From the NCBI GenBank assembly GCA_964610205.1, contig CAZSVI010000023.1:1-36181 (forward strand): DNA of 36,181 nucleotides, read 5' to 3'. Position 1 is the first letter of the stretch. The number at the start of each line of letters is the position of its first letter. The position numbers and the translations under genes were made by a program. Origin of the DNA: CAZSVI01 sp964610205. GTDB lineage: Bacteria; Bacillota; Clostridia; DSM-8532. Shown in pieces: positions 32,340 to 36,181 of the stretch. The notes beneath the pieces are model-generated. The model was given only the letters and a program-made list of their open reading frames with translations, did not search any database and was not told the origin of the DNA.

Positions 32340-32493
32340 GGTTTTGTTCGGGGGTTAAACATCTCAATCTGCGGGTTTGCTTGCAGGTTGGCAGATGAAT
32401 ATGGTATAGTAAGGTATGCTAATTGTATACAATTGTTTCTGTTTTTATATGCATCAGCAGTGATTGAAAAGACAATAGAACGTTTGGAGGGGA

Positions 32494-34962
32494 ATGGTTT
32501 TGTCTTCAAAAACACAAAAGAAAACAGCCAAGCCGGGCAAGCAAAAAAAGTCAACCCGTACATATAAATCATCGGATGTCGCTAACAGATCCGGAAAAAT
32601 AAAAAAAACGCAGAAACAGAAAAGAGTCAATAATGCCCGAACTTCACAGGTCAGGATTGAAGATAATAAAACAAAAAGGCAGCACAGAGAGTTTGTGGGT
32701 ATCCTGATCATAGGCTTAAGTATTCTGTTTGGTCTCAGTATTTATTATAAAAATCTGACCGGGCTGTTTGGTGAGGTTATATTGCATATATTCACGGGTA
32801 TGCTGGGATTTATAGCCTACTTCCTGCCTCCTGTTCTGTTTATATACGGTATTCTGCATATCTTTTTTCCAAACAGGCCTCAAATTAAGAATAAAGCAGT
32901 GTTGATATTCCTGCTTCTGGTGTTGGTGGGAGCTATCTTTAATGCAGGTTCCTTTAATAAATCAAATTATGTGAATATGTCTGCATTGAAGTATATTAAA
33001 GCATTTTATCAGGAGGGCCGCAATGTAACGCGTGGCTCTTTCAGCGGCGGAGTAATATGTGGAGTGATAAGTACGCCCTTATGCCTTGTGCTTCAAAAAA
33101 CAGGTACTGTTATTGTTCTCGGTACCGCGGGTGCGGTTTTGGCTTTAATGATTACGGAGTTGTCCATAAAGAAAATGATTGTTCATACTGTTAATCAGGT
33201 AAAAAACTTTCAATCTTCTAAAGCTGAACTGTATGATGAGGATGAATTGGAAACAGATGAACCTGTGTTCCTGAAAGAATTGGATGAACCGGCAACAGAC
33301 TTTAACAGCCGTAGAAAATCTGGAGGCAAAATAATTGATTTTCCATTGGAAAAAGCAATACAGGATGAGCCTTCAACGAGGGGTCAGCTTTCTTTTCACC
33401 AGCAGTCCCGTGACGAATTTCCCGTAAATATAAATGAAAATAAAGCCTCAGTGAAACAGGAAAAATCCGAAGAATTGTCCATGAAGGATTATCGGGTTAA
33501 ACCGATGCTGGGCAGGGAATATCACTTTCCTCCTTTTTCCTGTATGCAGGCGCCAAGTGATGAGGGAACCAGTTCAAGAAAGATCAAAAGTGCTGCGCTT
33601 GAAAACGCAAAGAAACTGGAAGAAACCTTGCTTAGCTTCGGGATTGGCGCTCAGGTAATTCATGTTGGAGTTGGTCCGGCTTTTACAAGATTTGAGCTTC
33701 AGCCAAGCCCCGGAATTAAAGTAAGCCGTATTGTGAATCTTGCCGATGACATAGCTTTAAGTCTTGCAGCTCAAGGTATCAGAATTGAAGCACCGATTCC
33801 CGGAAAGGCAGCTGTAGGTATTGAAGTACCGAACCGGGAAGTTGCTCCGATACTTTTGCGGGAGGTCCTGGAAACCCCGGATTTTGTAAAATACAAATCC
33901 CGTTTGGCAGTAGGTTTGGGAAAAGATATTTCCGGGGAAAATATTATTATAGATTTGGCTAAAATGCCTCATCTTCTTATTGCGGGTGCAACAGGGTCCG
34001 GCAAGAGCGTATGTATTAACAGTATCATTATAAGCCTTCTGTACAAAGCTACCCCCGAAGAGGTAAAACTCCTGATGATAGATCCAAAGGTTGTTGAACT
34101 GGGGGTTTATAACGGCATACCTCATCTGCTGATACCTGTGGTGACTGATGCAAGCAAGGCAGCGGGAGCACTTCAGTGGGCTGTCCAGGAAATGATAACA
34201 CGGTACAAGCTTTTTGCGGACAAGGGAGTGCGAGATCTCACCGGTTATAATAACTGTATTGAGCATGAAGGGGATGGTTTCAAGCTGCCTCAGATTGTCA
34301 TTATTATTGATGAGTTGGCCGATCTGATGATGGTAGCTCCTCATGATGTAGAGGATTCCATCTGCAGGCTCGCACAGATGGCCCGAGCCGCAGGAATGCA
34401 CCTTGTAATAGCCACACAGCGTCCTTCTGTTAATGTAATAACCGGAGTAATTAAGGCAAATATTCCGTCCAGAATCTCTTTTGCGGTATCATCCCAGGTG
34501 GATTCCCGAACTATACTGGATATGGGCGGGGCGGAAAAACTTTTAGGCAAGGGAGACATGCTCTATTTCCCCGTAGGGCTTCAAAAACCTGTACGTGTAA
34601 AGGGAGCGTTTATATCCGACGGTGAAGTTGAGCAGGTGGTTGAATATGTAAAAATGCAGGCAACTGTAGAATATGATGAAGATATTATTGATAAAATTGC
34701 TGCATCCAACGGAGATTCGGAAGAAATGGATATGGATGCGGACGAACTGCTGCCTCAGGCCATTGAATTGGTTGTGGATTGCGGGCAGGCTTCGGTTTCT
34801 TTAATCCAAAGGCGTTTTAAGGTTGGATATGCCCGTGCAGGCAGAATTGTAGACCAGATGGCTGAAAGAGGAATTATAAGCGGATTTGAGGGCAGTAAAC
34901 CTCGCAGAGTTCTAATCAGCAAGGAACAGTGGGAAGAGATGAAAATGGGCAGCCGGAACTAG
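32494..34962 (+). CDS. ftsK: DNA translocase FtsK/SpoIIIE, 822 aa
   Basis: This is an ATP-driven septal DNA pump (chromosome segregation, and forespore packaging in sporulators). A basic N-terminus precedes four membrane helices (residues about 70-225) and an acidic linker (about 245-370). The motor follows with Walker A GATGSGKS (498-505) and Walker B IVIIIDELADLMM, and TQRPSVNVITGVIKANIPSR is conserved. The C-terminal gamma winged helix (ASVSLIQRRFKVGYARAGRI) reads KOPS-type sequences. GGAGG is only 3 nt from ATG 32494, so TTG 32500 (820 aa) may be the true start. Confidence 0.95.
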   Translation: MVLSSKTQKKTAKPGKQKKSTRTYKSSDVANRSGKIKKTQKQKRVNNARTSQVRIEDNKTKRQHREFVGILIIGLSILFGLSIYYKNLTGLFGEVILHIFTGMLGFIAYFLPPVLFIYGILHIFFPNRPQIKNKAVLIFLLLVLVGAIFNAGSFNKSNYVNMSALKYIKAFYQEGRNVTRGSFSGGVICGVISTPLCLVLQKTGTVIVLGTAGAVLALMITELSIKKMIVHTVNQVKNFQSSKAELYDEDELETDEPVFLKELDEPATDFNSRRKSGGKIIDFPLEKAIQDEPSTRGQLSFHQQSRDEFPVNINENKASVKQEKSEELSMKDYRVKPMLGREYHFPPFSCMQAPSDEGTSSRKIKSAALENAKKLEETLLSFGIGAQVIHVGVGPAFTRFELQPSPGIKVSRIVNLADDIALSLAAQGIRIEAPIPGKAAVGIEVPNREVAPILLREVLETPDFVKYKSRLAVGLGKDISGENIIIDLAKMPHLLIAGATGSGKSVCINSIIISLLYKATPEEVKLLMIDPKVVELGVYNGIPHLLIPVVTDASKAAGALQWAVQEMITRYKLFADKGVRDLTGYNNCIEHEGDGFKLPQIVIIIDELADLMMVAPHDVEDSICRLAQMARAAGMHLVIATQRPSVNVITGVIKANIPSRISFAVSSQVDSRTILDMGGAEKLLGKGDMLYFPVGLQKPVRVKGAFISDGEVEQVVEYVKMQATVEYDEDIIDKIAASNGDSEEMDMDADELLPQAIELVVDCGQASVSLIQRRFKVGYARAGRIVDQMAERGIISGFEGSKPRRVLISKEQWEEMKMGSRN

Positions 34963-35007
34963 GAGTCCGCTCGGAAAGATGCATGCTTGACTTTTCGAGC
35001 GGACTCC
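34962..35007. repeat. 17-bp hairpin starting inside the ftsK stop codon
   Basis: Arms 34962-34978 (begins GGAGTCCGCTCGG) and 34991-35007 are complementary over 17 bp with one G-T pair, around a 12-nt loop. No T-run follows on either strand, so a simple intrinsic terminator is doubtful. Confidence 0.5.
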
Positions 35008-35050
35008 CAGGCGCAAAAATACATATATATTATTTTTTGGAGGGAAAAAG

Positions 35051-36181
35051 ATGAATGTCCCGCTGGTTTTTGTTGCAGTTATAACATGCTTGATGTCACT
35101 ATACATGATGCACCGTTTTATAAGAAGGCCAGAAGTTGTCCCGGTTATATTACTGATCATCCAACTGCTTGCAGCTACTGTAATTATTTTTTCTTTGCTT
35201 GAGGATGTTTTAACCACGCCGGTTGTAGAACTTGCTGTTATATTAACCGGGGTTTTGCTGCCTGCCTTCGTTGTAACCTATGACCATATCATGGTATCAA
35301 AAAAGAGAAGAAAACTGGGCGTTTGTATCCCTTTTATTGAGAAGAAAGAAAAAAATAAACCACAAAATTGGAATGTTTCATTCTTTACCGAGCGTACCGA
35401 GCTATGGAAAAGAGAAATTCATGCATTAGAAGTACATCATTCCTTATCAATAAAAGACGCGGTAATTTCAGAAAATATAAAAAAGCAATTAATACTCATC
35501 CAGCGTCTTATTAACCTGGACAATTATGAGAAGGCGGCCGAACAATATCGGTTAATCTCCTCCATTTTACCTGATTCCTGCGCTGTCGCATACAATTCAG
35601 GATATCTGCATTGTTTTGTCGGGAAATACCGTGAAGCGTACAAAATTCTCAGAAGAGCTTATGAATTGGTAAAGCAGGAAAAACAATGGGGAAAGGATTT
35701 TGAAGAAATCGACAAATCCCATAAGCATTACCTTCCAAAGGAATTGGATACTATGATTCAGTTCAATATGGGTTTTGCTCTTTATCATATGGGCAAATAT
35801 GAGCACGCTGTACGGCATTTTCAAAAGGCGCTGGATGTAAAGCCCGATCTTACCGTCGCCTATAAAAATATTGCACGGGCTTTTTTGGCTGTAAATATGG
35901 AGGATAAGGCAATCGAATACCTTGAAAAAGGACGTCTGGATTTACGGGACAGTAATATGCGTGTTGTTCTGGGGAGTATTTATTACCGCAAGGGAGATAC
36001 AAAAAAAGCGCTTGAAGTACTTGATGAAGCCGCCGGAGCCGATGAAAAACAGATTGAGGCAATGAAATGGAGAGGAAAAGCGGCTATTAAGGAAAAAATG
36101 TATGATAAGGCTATTGAATGCTTTTCAATTCTTATCAGGACGGATTCTGCCGAACTTACACATTATTATCATTTGGCACTT
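35051..36181 (+). CDS. Membrane-anchored TPR-repeat protein, partial (runs off the window)
   Basis: The frame is open from ATG 35051 to the end of the window (377 codons, no stop). GGAGGG is at 35039-35044. The first about 100 residues contain three hydrophobic helices (PLVFVAVITCLMSLYMM, VILLIIQLLAATVIIFSLL, LAVILTGVLLPAFVV). The rest is tetratricopeptide-like: helix pairs such as NLDNYEKAAEQYRLISSILP, MGFALYHMGKYEHAVRHFQK, IARAFLAVNMEDKAIEYLEK, LGSIYYRKGDTKKALEVLDE. Such proteins are usually protein-interaction scaffolds at the membrane. No specific function can be assigned; it may be part of the ftsK-downstream transcription unit. Confidence 0.75.
   Translation, partial: MNVPLVFVAVITCLMSLYMMHRFIRRPEVVPVILLIIQLLAATVIIFSLLEDVLTTPVVELAVILTGVLLPAFVVTYDHIMVSKKRRKLGVCIPFIEKKEKNKPQNWNVSFFTERTELWKREIHALEVHHSLSIKDAVISENIKKQLILIQRLINLDNYEKAAEQYRLISSILPDSCAVAYNSGYLHCFVGKYREAYKILRRAYELVKQEKQWGKDFEEIDKSHKHYLPKELDTMIQFNMGFALYHMGKYEHAVRHFQKALDVKPDLTVAYKNIARAFLAVNMEDKAIEYLEKGRLDLRDSNMRVVLGSIYYRKGDTKKALEVLDEAAGADEKQIEAMKWRGKAAIKEKMYDKAIECFSILIRTDSAELTHYYHLAL

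Noticed and set aside
1..36181. CRISPR array, tRNA or rRNA genes
   Set aside because: No spaced short direct repeats, cloverleaf-like segments or rRNA-like sequence were noticed on either strand.

Overview
The window looks like the chromosome of a low-to-mid GC, spore-forming anaerobic member of the Clostridia. The evidence is strong GGAGG ribosome-binding sites, clostridial-type dnaE, pfkA, ruvCAB and ftsK genes, a uroporphyrinogen-decarboxylase-like fragment, and Tn/ICE debris of a kind common in Firmicutes. The species cannot be fixed from the sequence alone. Two conserved chromosomal blocks flank an accessory island of about 9 kb at roughly 12.5-21.86 kb.

Left block (1-12.15 kb, nearly all plus strand): the tail of a probable URO-D-like gene, a zinc-ribbon protein with its own terminator, 5-formyl-THF cyclo-ligase, a CPBP membrane protease, dnaE, a small DUF2007-like protein, pfkA, a hotdog thioesterase, pgsA, a TIGR04086-type membrane protein, a CobO/CobA-type corrinoid adenosyltransferase, a polysaccharide-deacetylase-like lipoprotein, and an unrecognised 107-aa helical protein behind a long structured leader. 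Two tandem Cys/Gly-rich single-span microproteins (39 and 35 aa) lie on the minus strand at 8.74-9.01 kb.

Accessory island: a broken AAA_25-type ATPase is joined directly to an Rhs/YD-repeat core that lacks both ends. An apparently intact operon follows (HAAS/DUF1700-RDD membrane protein, PadR regulator, sugar-type ABC binding lipoprotein, two permeases, no ATPase), with 20-bp direct repeats over its promoter. Next comes a mobilisation module (candidate oriT, mobC, truncated MOBP relaxase). It is fused to the degenerate C-terminus of a polymorphic toxin, which is followed by its probable immunity gene, broken by one frameshift. The island ends with a possible recombinase start stub and a 66-nt palindrome. 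It reads as a graveyard of several integrations with one live cargo operon.

Right block (21.87-36.18 kb): argG-argH on the minus strand, diverging from ruvC-ruvA-ruvB. The shared intergenic region carries two ARG-box-like sites, 2 bp apart, over the argG promoter. Then follow proC-rnhA-NUDIX (tightly packed), a XerC/D-type recombinase with a short C-terminus, aroF-tyrA (4-bp overlap, chorismate to tyrosine), ftsK/spoIIIE, and the start of a membrane-anchored TPR protein that runs off the window.

The most notable unexplained elements are the leader at 11.57-11.77 kb, the tandem microproteins, the direct-repeat operator of the PadR operon, and the decayed toxin-immunity pair.
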